Both the position numbers and the translations under genes were made by a program. A model generated the notes under the pieces. That model saw only the letters and a list, made by a program, of their open reading frames with translations. It was not told where the DNA came from and made no database searches. From Nocardiopsis trehalosi NBRC 14201 (lineage in GTDB: Bacteria > Actinomycetota > Actinomycetes > Streptosporangiales > Streptosporangiaceae), in contig NZ_BCRK01000021.1 of assembly GCF_001552555.1 (NCBI RefSeq), positions 1 to 51,846 of the forward strand: 51,846 nucleotides of DNA, in the 5' to 3' direction. Below, piece by piece: positions 17,025 to 27,667 of the stretch. Every line of letters starts with the position of its first letter. The first letter of the stretch is position 1.

Positions 17025-18632
17025 GTGACGCGGCAGTGGGCGGCCGGGGTCGCCGGGGCCGCCGCGCTCATCGCCGTGGTGACCGGGTTCGCCCGGATCG
17101 CCGGGTTCGCCCGGACCCTCGTGTTCTCCCAGACCGTGGGCGACAACTGCCTGGGCACCGCCTACGTCACCGCCAACCAGGTGCCCACGGTGCTGTTCGA
17201 GGTCGCCATCGGCGGCGCCCTGTCCGGGATGGTCGTCCCCGTTCTGGCCACCGCCGCCGCGCGCGGCGACCGGGCCACCGCCGGGCACGTGGCCTCGGCG
17301 CTGCTGACGTGGACGCTGCTGGTGTCCGTCCCGCTCAGCCTGCTCCTCGCCGCCGCCGCCGTGCCGGTGATGGCGCTGATGCTCGGCGGCACGGCCGGCT
17401 GCGACCCCGGCGCGCTGCTCGCCCTCGCCGCGCGCCTGCTCGCGGTGTTCGCGCCGCAGATCGTGTTCTACGGCCTGGCCGCCGTCCTCTACGGGGTGCT
17501 CCAGGCGCACCGGCGCTTCCTCGCCCCCGCCCTCGCCCCGCTGGTGTCGAGCCTGGTGGTCATCGGCGCCTACCTCGCCTTCGTCCCGCTGGGCGCCGGC
17601 ACCCAGGACGACCCCGCCGCCGTGCCCGCCGCCGCCGAGCTGACCCTGTCGCTCGGGACGACCGCCGGGGTCGCCGCGCTGCTCCTCACCGCGCTGGTGC
17701 CCGCGCTGCGGCTGCGGCTGCCGCTGCGCCCGCGCCTGGCGTTCCCCCCGGGCACCGGGCGGCGCGTGCGCGCGCTGGCCGGCGCGGCGCTGGCCCCGCT
17801 GGTCGCCATGCAGCTCGCGCTGCTGCTCGCCCTGGCCCTCGCCAACCGCGGCGGCGGCGCCGGGGCCGCCGTGCTCCACAGCTACGCCTGGATCCTGTTC
17901 ACCCTGCCCTACGGGGTGGTGGCGGTGCCGATCGCGACCAGCGCGTTCACCGCCCTGTCCGTGCGCCACGGCGAGGGCGACCGCGACGGCTACGACGCGG
18001 TGCTGTCGGCGGCGGCGCGTGCCACCGCCGTCCTCACCGCGGCGCCCGCGGCCGCGCTGGCCGCCGCCGCCGGGCCCGTGGCCGCCGTGTTCGCCGCCGA
18101 CCCGCTGCCGCTGGAACGGGCGCTGGTCGCCCAGGCCCCCGGCATCGCCGGGTTCGGCCTGGTCGCCGTGCTGAGCCGGGCCCTGTACGCGGTCCACCAC
18201 GGCCGGGGCGCCGCCCTGGCCCAGGTCACCGGGTGGGCCGTGGTGATGGCGGCCGGAGTGGGGCTCGTCGCGGTGGCGCCCCCGGGGTGGACGGTGGCCG
18301 CCCTCGGCGCCGCGTCCGCCCTCGGGCTGTGCCTGGCCGCCGCCCTGCTCGCCGCGACGGTGGTGGCCGTGCGCGGCCGCGCGGCGCTGGCCGGGCTGGG
18401 CCGGGGCCTGCTCGCCGCGCTCCTCGGCGCGGCCGCCGGGTACGCGGCCGGCGCGGCCGTCGCCGCCGCGCTGCCGGCCGACGGGACCTGGGGCGCCGCG
18501 GGGGCGGCGGCGGCCTCGGGCGCGACGGCCGTCCTCGCGTTCGCCGCCGTCGCGGCGGCGGTCGACGCGCCCGCCGTCAGCGCGGCACTGGCGCGCGGCC
18601 GGGTCGCGCGCGGCACCGGCGGGCGCGGATGA
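17025..18632 (+). CDS. MurJ/MviN-like lipid-linked precursor flippase
   Basis: 535 residues from the GTG at 17025 (G-rich site just upstream). The N-terminal core has FARIAGFARTLVFSQTVGD and NQVPTVLFEVAIGGALSGMV, typical of MurJ/Wzx-type MOP exporters. About 14 membrane helices follow. It lacks the C-terminal pseudokinase region of the mycobacterial MviN. It should flip a lipid-linked sugar or lipid II across the membrane. Position between a MraY-like transferase and a GT4 enzyme suggests a dedicated pathway separate from the housekeeping MurJ. Upstream GTG codons would only add low-complexity sequence. Confidence 0.85.
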   Translation: MTRQWAAGVAGAAALIAVVTGFARIAGFARTLVFSQTVGDNCLGTAYVTANQVPTVLFEVAIGGALSGMVVPVLATAAARGDRATAGHVASALLTWTLLVSVPLSLLLAAAAVPVMALMLGGTAGCDPGALLALAARLLAVFAPQIVFYGLAAVLYGVLQAHRRFLAPALAPLVSSLVVIGAYLAFVPLGAGTQDDPAAVPAAAELTLSLGTTAGVAALLLTALVPALRLRLPLRPRLAFPPGTGRRVRALAGAALAPLVAMQLALLLALALANRGGGAGAAVLHSYAWILFTLPYGVVAVPIATSAFTALSVRHGEGDRDGYDAVLSAAARATAVLTAAPAAALAAAAGPVAAVFAADPLPLERALVAQAPGIAGFGLVAVLSRALYAVHHGRGAALAQVTGWAVVMAAGVGLVAVAPPGWTVAALGAASALGLCLAAALLAATVVAVRGRAALAGLGRGLLAALLGAAAGYAAGAAVAAALPADGTWGAAGAAAASGATAVLAFAAVAAAVDAPAVSAALARGRVARGTGGRG

Positions 18633-18807
18633 GCCCGCCCGGCCGCACCGCCCGCCCGTCCGGAGCGGGACCGGGCGCCGCCCGCGACCGGGCGCCCGCC
18701 CGGCACCGGCGGGCGGACCGGCGCGCGCGGGCCGTGCGGAACGGGGCCGCCCGGGGCCCGGCGCCCCGGGTGCGCACAACGGAGACGACGAGGGGAAGGG
18801 GTGGACC

Positions 18808-19887
18808 GTGCGGATCGCGCTCGTCCTGGGGGTGAGCAGCGGCGGCGTGGGCAACCACGTCCGGTCGCTGGCCCGCGGCCTGGTGGAGCGGGGCCACCGG
18901 GTGGTGGTGGCCGGGCCGCCCGAGACGGGGGAGCGGTTCGGGTTCACCGCAGCCGGGGCGGCGTTCGCGCCCGTCGGCATCGGGGCCGTGCCGCACCCCG
19001 GCCGGGACCTCGCGGCGCTGCTCCGGCTCGGCGGCCCGCTGGCCGGGGCCGACGCCGTGCACGCCCACGGGGTGCGCGCCGGGGCGCTGAGCGGGCTGGC
19101 GACCCGCACCCCGCTCGCCGTCACCCTGCACAACGCGCCCCCCGAGGCCACCGGGCCGCGTGCGCTGGTGTTCCCCGTCCTGGAGCGGATCGTGGCCCGC
19201 CGCGCCGAGACGGTTCTGGGCGTGTCGGGCGACCTGGTCCGCCGCATGCGCGAGCGCGGCGCCCGCGACGCCCGCCCCGCCGTGGTGGCCGCGCCGCCGA
19301 TGCCGCCCCCGCGCCGCACCCGCGCCGAGGTGCGGGCCGCCCTGGGCGTGCCCGAGGGCCGCCCGCTGCTGCTGGTGGTCGCCCGCCTCGCCGCGCAGAA
19401 GGGGCTCGACGTGCTGCTCGACGCGGTCCCCGCCATCGCCGACCGCGGCCCGCGCCCGGTGGTGGCCGTGGCCGGGGACGGCCCGCTGCGCGGCGCGCTC
19501 GCCGCCCGCGCCGCAGAGCGCGACCTGCCGGTGCTGCTGCTGGGCCACCGCACCGACGTCGCGGACCTGCTGGCGGCGGCGGACCTGTTCGTGCTGCCGT
19601 CGCGCTGGGAGGGGCCGTCGCTGGTGGTCATGGAGGCGCTGCGGGCCGGCCTGCCCGTCGTGGCCACCCGGGTCGGCGGCATCCCGGACCTGTACAGCGG
19701 GACCGCCCTGCTCGTGGCGCCGGGCGACCCGGCGGCGCTCGCCGCCGCGGTCGGGTCGGTGCTCGACGACGCGGCCCTGGCCGGGCGGCTGCGCGCCGCC
19801 GCCGCCCGCGCCGCTGTGATCTTGCCCACCGAGGACGACGTGCTCGACCAGGTCACCGGGCTCTACCGGGAGCTGGCGCGGCGGTGA
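18808..19887 (+). CDS. GT4-family glycosyltransferase
   Basis: 359 residues, GT-B fold. The N-terminal domain starts IALVLGVSSGGVGNHVRSLA. The C-terminal nucleotide-sugar site shows LLVVARLAAQKGLDVLLDA and the E-x7-E motif, EGPSLVVME (E268 and E276). It would transfer a sugar from an NDP donor to a lipid-linked acceptor on the cytoplasmic side. The start is the GTG at 18808 after GGGGAAGGGG. The 175-bp gap to the flippase gene contains only short G/C repeats (GCACCGGCGGGCG twice). It is the last gene of the steA-steB locus. Confidence 0.88.
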   Translation: MRIALVLGVSSGGVGNHVRSLARGLVERGHRVVVAGPPETGERFGFTAAGAAFAPVGIGAVPHPGRDLAALLRLGGPLAGADAVHAHGVRAGALSGLATRTPLAVTLHNAPPEATGPRALVFPVLERIVARRAETVLGVSGDLVRRMRERGARDARPAVVAAPPMPPPRRTRAEVRAALGVPEGRPLLLVVARLAAQKGLDVLLDAVPAIADRGPRPVVAVAGDGPLRGALAARAAERDLPVLLLGHRTDVADLLAAADLFVLPSRWEGPSLVVMEALRAGLPVVATRVGGIPDLYSGTALLVAPGDPAALAAAVGSVLDDAALAGRLRAAAARAAVILPTEDDVLDQVTGLYRELARR

Positions 19888-20054
19888 CCGGCGCGGACCC
19901 GGGGCAGGTGGGGACCGTGGGATACCACGGTCGGCCACCCCCTCTGACGTGGCATCGGACACGGACAGCGCCCAGTGTTCACAGCGCGCGTTCGATGGCA
20001 TGATGAGAGGGATCCGGGAACGGCCGGAGCGCCCCAGGCGTTCGGTTCTTCGGA

Positions 20055-20182
20055 TCAGGTGAGGGGAGTATCCCTTCGCGACGGTGTCGTCATCACGGAA
20101 CGCGCAGGCGCGGGCCCGGTGCCGTCGGCCCAATGGAGTCCGGAGTCGCACAACGGACCCATGGGCGGGAGAGACCTCCGGT
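20055..20182 (+). promoter_or_regulatory. yybP-ykoY-type manganese riboswitch upstream of the TerC gene
   Basis: The hallmark aptamer pieces are present in order. P1 5' strand GAGG (20061-20064) is followed at once by GGAGTA; the middle segment is GTCGTCATCACGG (near 20086-20098); and the 3' AGACCTC element has AGA at 20172-20174 and the P1 partner CCTC at 20175-20178. This class binds Mn2+ and commonly controls TerC-type exporters. The remaining ~165 bp upstream (19888-20054) hold no gene that I can support. Confidence 0.85.
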
Positions 20183-20224
20183 CGTCGAGCATGCCCTGGC
20201 CCCGTCCGGGTAGGGCGAACCGAA

Positions 20225-20233
20225 CCGGAGGAG
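20225..20233 (+). promoter_or_regulatory. Ribosome binding site of the TerC gene, sequesterable by the riboswitch
   Basis: CCGGAGGAG lies 7 nt before the ATG at 20241. ACCGGAGG (20224-20231) is an exact complement of CCTCCGGT (20175-20182), the 3' strand of riboswitch helix P1. Pairing would hide the site when P1 is open. Confidence 0.7.
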
Positions 20234-20240
20234 TTTTCGC

Positions 20241-21257
20241 ATGGATGTCCCCTTGTGGGTGTGGGTCGCCACCATCGGCGCGATGGTGGTCATCCTCGCC
20301 GTCGACCTCGCGATCGTCGACCACCCGTGGAGCAAGAAGTCCGGACCCAAGGAGTTCGGCATGAAGCAGGCCGCCTGGTGGGCGGCCTTCTACATCGGCA
20401 TCGCCATCCTGTTCGGGTTCGGCGTCTGGTACGTCGGCGGGGCGACGATCGCCGGTGAGTACTTCGCCGGGTTCGTCACCGAGAAGAGCCTCAGCGTCGA
20501 CAACCTCTTCGTGTTCTACCTGATCATGGGCAGCTTCGCGGTGCCGAAGAAGTACCAGCACGAGGTGCTGCTGGTCGGCATCGTCATCGCCCTGGTCATG
20601 CGCGGTATCTTCATCGCGATCGGCGCCCAGGCCATCAACGCCTGGAGCGAGGTCTTCTACCTCTTCGGCGCCTTCCTCATCTACACGGCCGTCAAGATCG
20701 TCCGCGACCACCTCAAGAAGGACGAGGAGGACGAGGACTTCACCAACAGCTTCGCGGTCCGCATGGTCCGCAAGGTGTGGCCGGTCACCGACGACTACCA
20801 CGGCGCGCACCTGACCGTGAAGCAGAACGGCCGCCGCTACGTCACCCCGATGCTCATGGTGATCGTCGCCATCGGCGTCACCGACCTGGTGTTCGCGGTC
20901 GACTCCATCCCCGCGATCTTCGGCCTGACCCAGGACCCCTACATCGTCTTCACGGCCAACGCGTTCGCCCTGCTCGGCCTGCGCCAGCTCTACTTCCTCC
21001 TGGCCGGCCTGATGGACCGGCTGTCGCTGATCAGCTGGGGCCTGGCCATCATCATGGTGTTCATCGGCGTCAAGATGATCCTGCACGCCCTGCACGAGAA
21101 CGGTGTGCACGTCCCCGAGATCGGCACCGGCCTGTCGCTGGGCGTGATCCTCGGCGTGATGACCGTCACCGTGGTGGCCAGCCTCGTCGTCGGAGGGCGC
21201 CGCAAGGAGTCCGAGCCCGTCGAGGACGCCGAGCGTCCGGGCGTCGCCTCGGAGTGA
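20241..21257 (+). CDS. TerC-family membrane protein, probable manganese exporter
   Basis: 338 residues, about nine membrane helices. Conserved acidic pairs of the family are in SVDNLFVFYLIMG and VTDLVFAVDSIPAIF. TerC/Alx proteins export Mn2+ or help metalate secreted proteins. A large cytoplasmic loop, DHLKKDEEDEDF, is acidic. The C terminus is charged and variable. The start is fixed by the strong GGAGGAG site. Expression is predicted to rise with Mn2+ through the upstream riboswitch. It is monocistronic: a hairpin and the uvrA promoter follow. Confidence 0.92.
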   Translation: MDVPLWVWVATIGAMVVILAVDLAIVDHPWSKKSGPKEFGMKQAAWWAAFYIGIAILFGFGVWYVGGATIAGEYFAGFVTEKSLSVDNLFVFYLIMGSFAVPKKYQHEVLLVGIVIALVMRGIFIAIGAQAINAWSEVFYLFGAFLIYTAVKIVRDHLKKDEEDEDFTNSFAVRMVRKVWPVTDDYHGAHLTVKQNGRRYVTPMLMVIVAIGVTDLVFAVDSIPAIFGLTQDPYIVFTANAFALLGLRQLYFLLAGLMDRLSLISWGLAIIMVFIGVKMILHALHENGVHVPEIGTGLSLGVILGVMTVTVVASLVVGGRRKESEPVEDAERPGVASE

Positions 21258-21264
21258 GCCGCCT

Positions 21265-21287
21265 TCGAACGGCTGTTCGTCTATAGT
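21265..21287 (+). promoter_or_regulatory. LexA (SOS) box and promoter of uvrA
   Basis: TCGAACGGCTGTTCGT (21265-21280) fits the actinobacterial LexA box CGAAC-N4-GTTCG exactly in both half sites. TATAGT (21282-21287) follows directly as a -10 hexamer, so LexA would block the promoter. It starts only 8 bp after the TerC stop. Confidence 0.85.
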
Positions 21288-21290
21288 GGG

Positions 21291-21326
21291 GGATGCCCGC
21301 CGGGTTCCGGCGGGCATCCGGCGTTT
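21291..21326 (+). terminator. Hairpin with T run between terC and uvrA
   Basis: Perfect 13-bp stem (21291-21303 / 21307-21319) with loop GTT, followed by GGCGTTTT. It probably ends terC transcription. It also overlaps the predicted start of the LexA-controlled transcript, where it could act as a 5' structure or attenuator. Confidence 0.75.
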
Positions 21327-21513
21327 TCGCGCGCGGAAGATTTCCACCGCCCGAAGTCGTTAACGTTAGAGGTCTGCGGCCGCGCGCCGCCCGGCGCCGT
21401 GCGCCGGGCCGCCCCGGCGGCGCGGACCGTTCCACGCGTGGCACGCGCCGTCCGACTCCGGGCCCGCGCGTTCCTCGAACGCGAGCCGATGCCGAAAGGG
21501 CTGATCTAGCAAC

Positions 21514-24348
<2,835 letters not shown>

Positions 24349-24370
24349 ACCCCGCCCCCCGAGGAGGACC

Positions 24371-24886
24371 ATGAGCGACATCCCCGGGCCGGTCCCGGCC
24401 GGCCTGGGCCGGCGCACCGCCGCGCGCCTGGTCGACCTGGTGCTCCTCGGCGCGGCCGGCCTGGCCGCCACGTCGCTGGCGGTGCGCACGCTCCCCGGCG
24501 CGGCCGACCCCGCCGGCATGGAGCCGCTGCCCGCGCTGGTGCTGTCGGTCGCGCTGTTCGCGCTGTACACCGGCTACGAGGTGGTGCTGACCGCCCTGTA
24601 CGGCGGCACCGTGGGCAAGCTGCTGCTGAAGGTGCGGATCGCGGCCGTCGCGCCGGAGCCCGGGTCGGCGTCCGGGGGCGTGGCCACCGTCGCCGTCGCC
24701 CGGCGCTCCGCGGTGCTGTACGCGTCGGTGCTGCTCAACTTCGTACCCGTGGCGGGGCTGCTCGCCCTGCTGGTGTCGCTGTACGCCGTGGTCTCGGTGT
24801 TCACCTCGCCCGAGCGGCGCGGCCTGCACGACCGCGCGGGCGGTACGGCGGTCGTGGCGGGGGTCCGGCCCTCGGTATCGTCGTAG
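24371..24886 (+). CDS. RDD-family membrane protein
   Basis: 171 residues. The RDD hallmark residues are visible: R at RRTAARLVDLVLL (Arg then Asp) and GTVGKLLLKVRI. Three to four membrane helices, ending with RGLHDRAGGTAVV, which is the typical family end. Function of the family is mostly unknown; some members are sodium/proton antiporters. A GAGGAGG site precedes the ATG, 22 bp after uvrA, so it is likely in the uvrA transcript. Confidence 0.85.
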   Translation: MSDIPGPVPAGLGRRTAARLVDLVLLGAAGLAATSLAVRTLPGAADPAGMEPLPALVLSVALFALYTGYEVVLTALYGGTVGKLLLKVRIAAVAPEPGSASGGVATVAVARRSAVLYASVLLNFVPVAGLLALLVSLYAVVSVFTSPERRGLHDRAGGTAVVAGVRPSVSS

Positions 24887-24953
24887 GCGCCGCGCGGTGC
24901 GGCCCCGCCGACCGCCGCGTCCGTCCCCACCCGTCCGAGGAGGACCAGTCCCC

Positions 24954-25664
24954 ATGAGCCAGCCCCCGCCCTGGAACGACGGCCCCGGCGTCCCGGTCGG
25001 CGGCCATCCCGGCGGGGTGTCCGGGGGCGTGCCGCCCTACCACCCCGACGGGCACCGCGCCGCCCCCGCGCCGCCGCCCTACCCGGGGCCCGTCCCGGCC
25101 GCCGACCCCGGCCCGCTCCCGTACGCCGCGCCCGCCCCGGCGGCCCCGCCCGCCGGGGCGGCCGACGCGCCCATGGCGCCGGCCGCCTGGGGGCTGCGGG
25201 TCGCGGCCCGGCTCATCGACTGGCTGCTGCTCCTCGTGCCCGCCGCGATCGCGGCCGCGCTCGTCGCCGCGGCGTGGGTGGGCATCCAGGCCCTCTCCGG
25301 CCAGTCCTCGGGGGTGGCCGGCCACTTCACCAACATCTTCAGCGTCGTGTACTTCCTCATCCTCACCGTCTACGACTCCGTCGCGGTGACCAAGCGGCGG
25401 CGCACCTTCGGCAAGCGGTTGATCGGCCTGGTGGTGGCCCCCGCCGACGGCGGCGGCCGCCAGGGGCCCATCCCGGTGGCGTCGGTCGTGGCGCGGGCGG
25501 CGGTGCTCAACGTCGCCACCCTGGCGGCGGCGCTGGACTTCTGGGTGGAGGCGCTGGTGCTCCCCGCGGCGGTGGTGGCCATCGCGCTGTGGCCGCTGTG
25601 GGACGCCCGCGGGCAGGGCCTGCACGACAAGGTCGCCCGCACCGTGGTGCTGCGCCCGTCCTGA
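24954..25664 (+). CDS. RDD-family membrane protein with Pro/Gly-rich N terminus
   Basis: 236 residues. Residues 1-75 are Pro/Gly/Ala-rich and disordered (PPPYPGPVPAADPGP). The RDD domain follows (WGLRVAARLIDWLLLLVPAA, RRTFGKRLIGLVV, QGLHDKVARTVVL). The proline-rich cytoplasmic tail may bind partner proteins. The ATG has a GAGGAGGA site. It lies 67 bp after the first RDD gene, and the two are probably paralogues with related roles. Confidence 0.85.
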   Translation: MSQPPPWNDGPGVPVGGHPGGVSGGVPPYHPDGHRAAPAPPPYPGPVPAADPGPLPYAAPAPAAPPAGAADAPMAPAAWGLRVAARLIDWLLLLVPAAIAAALVAAAWVGIQALSGQSSGVAGHFTNIFSVVYFLILTVYDSVAVTKRRRTFGKRLIGLVVAPADGGGRQGPIPVASVVARAAVLNVATLAAALDFWVEALVLPAAVVAIALWPLWDARGQGLHDKVARTVVLRPS

Positions 25665-25698
25665 CCCGTCGGCCCGGGTCGGACCACGTCCCCGGCGG

Positions 25699-25715
25699 TA
25701 CTACATTGTGTAGTA
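25699..25715 (+). promoter_or_regulatory. BlaI/CopY-type operator-like dyad upstream of the Rieske gene
   Basis: Perfect dyad TACTACA-TTG-TGTAGTA. BlaI/MecI/CopY repressors recognise TACA/TGTA dyads of this type. The dyad is AT-rich in an otherwise GC-rich area and ends 28 bp before the ATG, a position suited to blocking a promoter. No blaI-like gene is in the window. Confidence 0.6.
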
Positions 25716-25743
25716 GTCATTGGGGAGTGGAAGGAGCCGCGCG

Positions 25744-26172
25744 ATGGGTGCGGGGTCGACGTGTGCGTGCGGGATGAGCCGGCGGCGGCTGCTGGGCGCC
25801 GCCGGGATCGCGGGGGCGGCGGTGGTCGGCGCCTCCGCCTGCGGTACGCGCGACGAGGACCGCCCCAAGCCGCAGGACGTGCTGCGGGGGACCGTGGTCG
25901 CGCAGACCACCGACGTCCCCGAGGGCGGCGGCACCATCGTGGTCGAGGGCAAGATCGTCCTCACCCAGCCCGAGCCGGGCGACTACCGCGCCTACAGCGC
26001 GGTGTGCCCGCACGCCGGGTGCACCATCCAGGAGGTCGAGGTGAACATCCACTGCCTGTGCCACGGCAGCGAGTTCGACATCGCCACCGGGCAGCCGCTG
26101 GCGGGCCCGGCCACCTCGCCGCTGGAGGAGCTGGCCATCTCGGTCTCGGGCACCGACATCACCCTGGAGTAG
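25744..26172 (+). CDS. Exported Rieske [2Fe-2S] protein with Tat and lipobox-like signal
   Basis: 142 residues. The twin-arginine segment MSRRRLLGAAGIAGAAVVGA is followed by SAC, compatible with a lipoprotein cleavage site. The Rieske cluster ligands are CPHAGC (Cys, His) and CLCHGSEFD (Cys, His). The protein ends with the short beta domain LEELAISVSGTDITL. It should carry electrons outside the membrane; its partner is unknown. The start is the ATG with the AAGGAG site at 25731. Similar genes lie between uvrA and uvrC in Streptomyces. Confidence 0.9.
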   Translation: MGAGSTCACGMSRRRLLGAAGIAGAAVVGASACGTRDEDRPKPQDVLRGTVVAQTTDVPEGGGTIVVEGKIVLTQPEPGDYRAYSAVCPHAGCTIQEVEVNIHCLCHGSEFDIATGQPLAGPATSPLEELAISVSGTDITLE

Positions 26173-26179
26173 CCGGGAC

Positions 26180-26222
26180 GCATGAGGGGGCGGGCACCTG
26201 CCGGGTGCCCGCCCCCTCATGC
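26180..26222. terminator. Bidirectional terminator between the Rieske and MscS genes
   Basis: Perfect 19-bp inverted repeat (26180-26198 / 26204-26222) with a 5-nt loop, between two convergent genes. Confidence 0.85.
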
Positions 26223-26238
26223 GTGTCCGGTCGGCGGC

Positions 26239-27435
26239 CTACTCGCTGTCGCCGTCCTCGTCGTCGCCGCGCTCGCGGGTGAAGGAGCCGTCGGAGCCCG
26301 CCACCTTGAGCTGGCCGTCCGGGCCGGGGGAGCCGGTGCCGCGGGCGCGGATGCGGCGGAACGCCGACTCGGGGAAGATCGCCGCGTAGTCCTCCTCGTC
26401 GCCGCCGGGGAAGAACTCGGTGCGGCGGCGGGGGAGCGCTCCGGGGAAGTTCTGGCTGATGTAGGTGATCAGGTGCTCGCGCAGGTCGCAGCAGAGGTCC
26501 CAGCGGGCGTCGGAGTCGGCGGTGGTGACCACGGCCCGCAGCTCCACCAGCCCGTCGGGCAGGATGTCGGTGGCCTGGAGCGACCAGCGGCGGCCGTCCC
26601 ACAGGGGGTGCCGCTGGACGTACTCGCCGACCTCTTCGCGGATCTTGTCGATGGGCGCCGACCAGTCGAGCTGGAGCAGCACCCACCCGGTGATGGACGC
26701 GCCCTGCTTGGTCCAGTTCTCGAACGGGTTCGTGGTGAAGTGCGACACCGGCACCACGAGGCGGCGCTCGTCCCACATCCGCAGGGTCACCGCGGTCAGG
26801 CTCAGCTCCTCGACCCGGCCCCACTCGCCCTGGAACACGACGATGTCGTTGATGCGCAGGGCGTCGCTGAACGCGAGCTGGATGCCGGCCAGGATGTTGC
26901 CGAGGGTGGACTGGGCGGCGACGCCGACCACCACCGACAGCAGGCCGGCCGAGGCCAGGAGCCCGGCGCCGAGGCCGCGCACGGCGGGGAAGGTGAACAG
27001 GATCGCGGCCAGCGCCAGGACCCCGATGATGCCGGCCACCACCCGGCGCATGAGGCGCACCTGGGTCTGCAGCCGGCGGGATCTGCGGTCGTCGTCGGCG
27101 TTGCGCTGGGAGAGCTTGAGCAGCACGGTGTCGGTGACCGCGTAGGCCGCAGCGAGGGCGAGCCAGGTCAGGGCGGCGATCAGCAGGATGCGCATGCCGT
27201 GCTGGATCACCGGGAAGAGCGATCGGTCGTCCATCTGCGCGCGGGTGGGCAGTGCGATGTTCACACCGACCACGGCGGCCGCGAAGTAGGCGGGGTAGCG
27301 GCACCGCTGAACGAGCGGCCCGGCCATGGTCCACACCTTGGCGAGCTGATGGGTGAGCAGCCAGTGCACCACCGTGACGAGGAGCACGGCGATCACGACG
27401 GCCGCGCCGATCGCGATCCACTGTGCGACATCCAC
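26239..27435 (-). CDS. MscS-family mechanosensitive ion channel
   Basis: 398 residues. Four predicted membrane helices, then the pore-lining and beta-domain signature GLLSVVVGVAAQSTLGNILA and FSDALRINDIVVFQGEWGRVEEL, as in MscS. The C-terminal ~130 residues form the cytoplasmic cage and an acidic tail (RGDDEDGDSE). It releases solutes on hypo-osmotic shock. The GTG at 27435 follows GAGGGG. It is divergent from uvrC across 232 bp that contain a small dyad, ATTGT-G-ACAAT (27504-27514). Confidence 0.9.
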   Translation of the reverse strand: MDVAQWIAIGAAVVIAVLLVTVVHWLLTHQLAKVWTMAGPLVQRCRYPAYFAAAVVGVNIALPTRAQMDDRSLFPVIQHGMRILLIAALTWLALAAAYAVTDTVLLKLSQRNADDDRRSRRLQTQVRLMRRVVAGIIGVLALAAILFTFPAVRGLGAGLLASAGLLSVVVGVAAQSTLGNILAGIQLAFSDALRINDIVVFQGEWGRVEELSLTAVTLRMWDERRLVVPVSHFTTNPFENWTKQGASITGWVLLQLDWSAPIDKIREEVGEYVQRHPLWDGRRWSLQATDILPDGLVELRAVVTTADSDARWDLCCDLREHLITYISQNFPGALPRRRTEFFPGGDEEDYAAIFPESAFRRIRARGTGSPGPDGQLKVAGSDGSFTRERGDDEDGDSE

Positions 27436-27667
27436 GGGAGGGTCCCCTCTGCGTAGGGAGAAAACGGTCGGTATGCGCCCAACCTAGGGCATGAGTAGAC
27501 CGAATTGTGACAATCGGCGAGTGGTCTGCGGCATGCCCGCAGGGGGCGGCGCGGACCAGCCTAGGCCACCCCGCCCCGCCCTCACCGGGGTTCGCCGCGG
27601 CCGGGGACCCGCCCCGGACCGGGCCGCCGAGTGGCCGAACGTCCCCGGGGCCGACCACAATGGGGGC

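Noticed and set aside
16242-19856. 1200-codon minus-strand frame across the flippase and glycosyltransferase genes
   Set aside because: Low-complexity shadow of real genes with matching third-position bias.
26721-26732. LexA-like sequence CGAACGGGTTCG inside mscS
   Set aside because: The spacer between half sites is 2 bp instead of 4, and it is in coding sequence.
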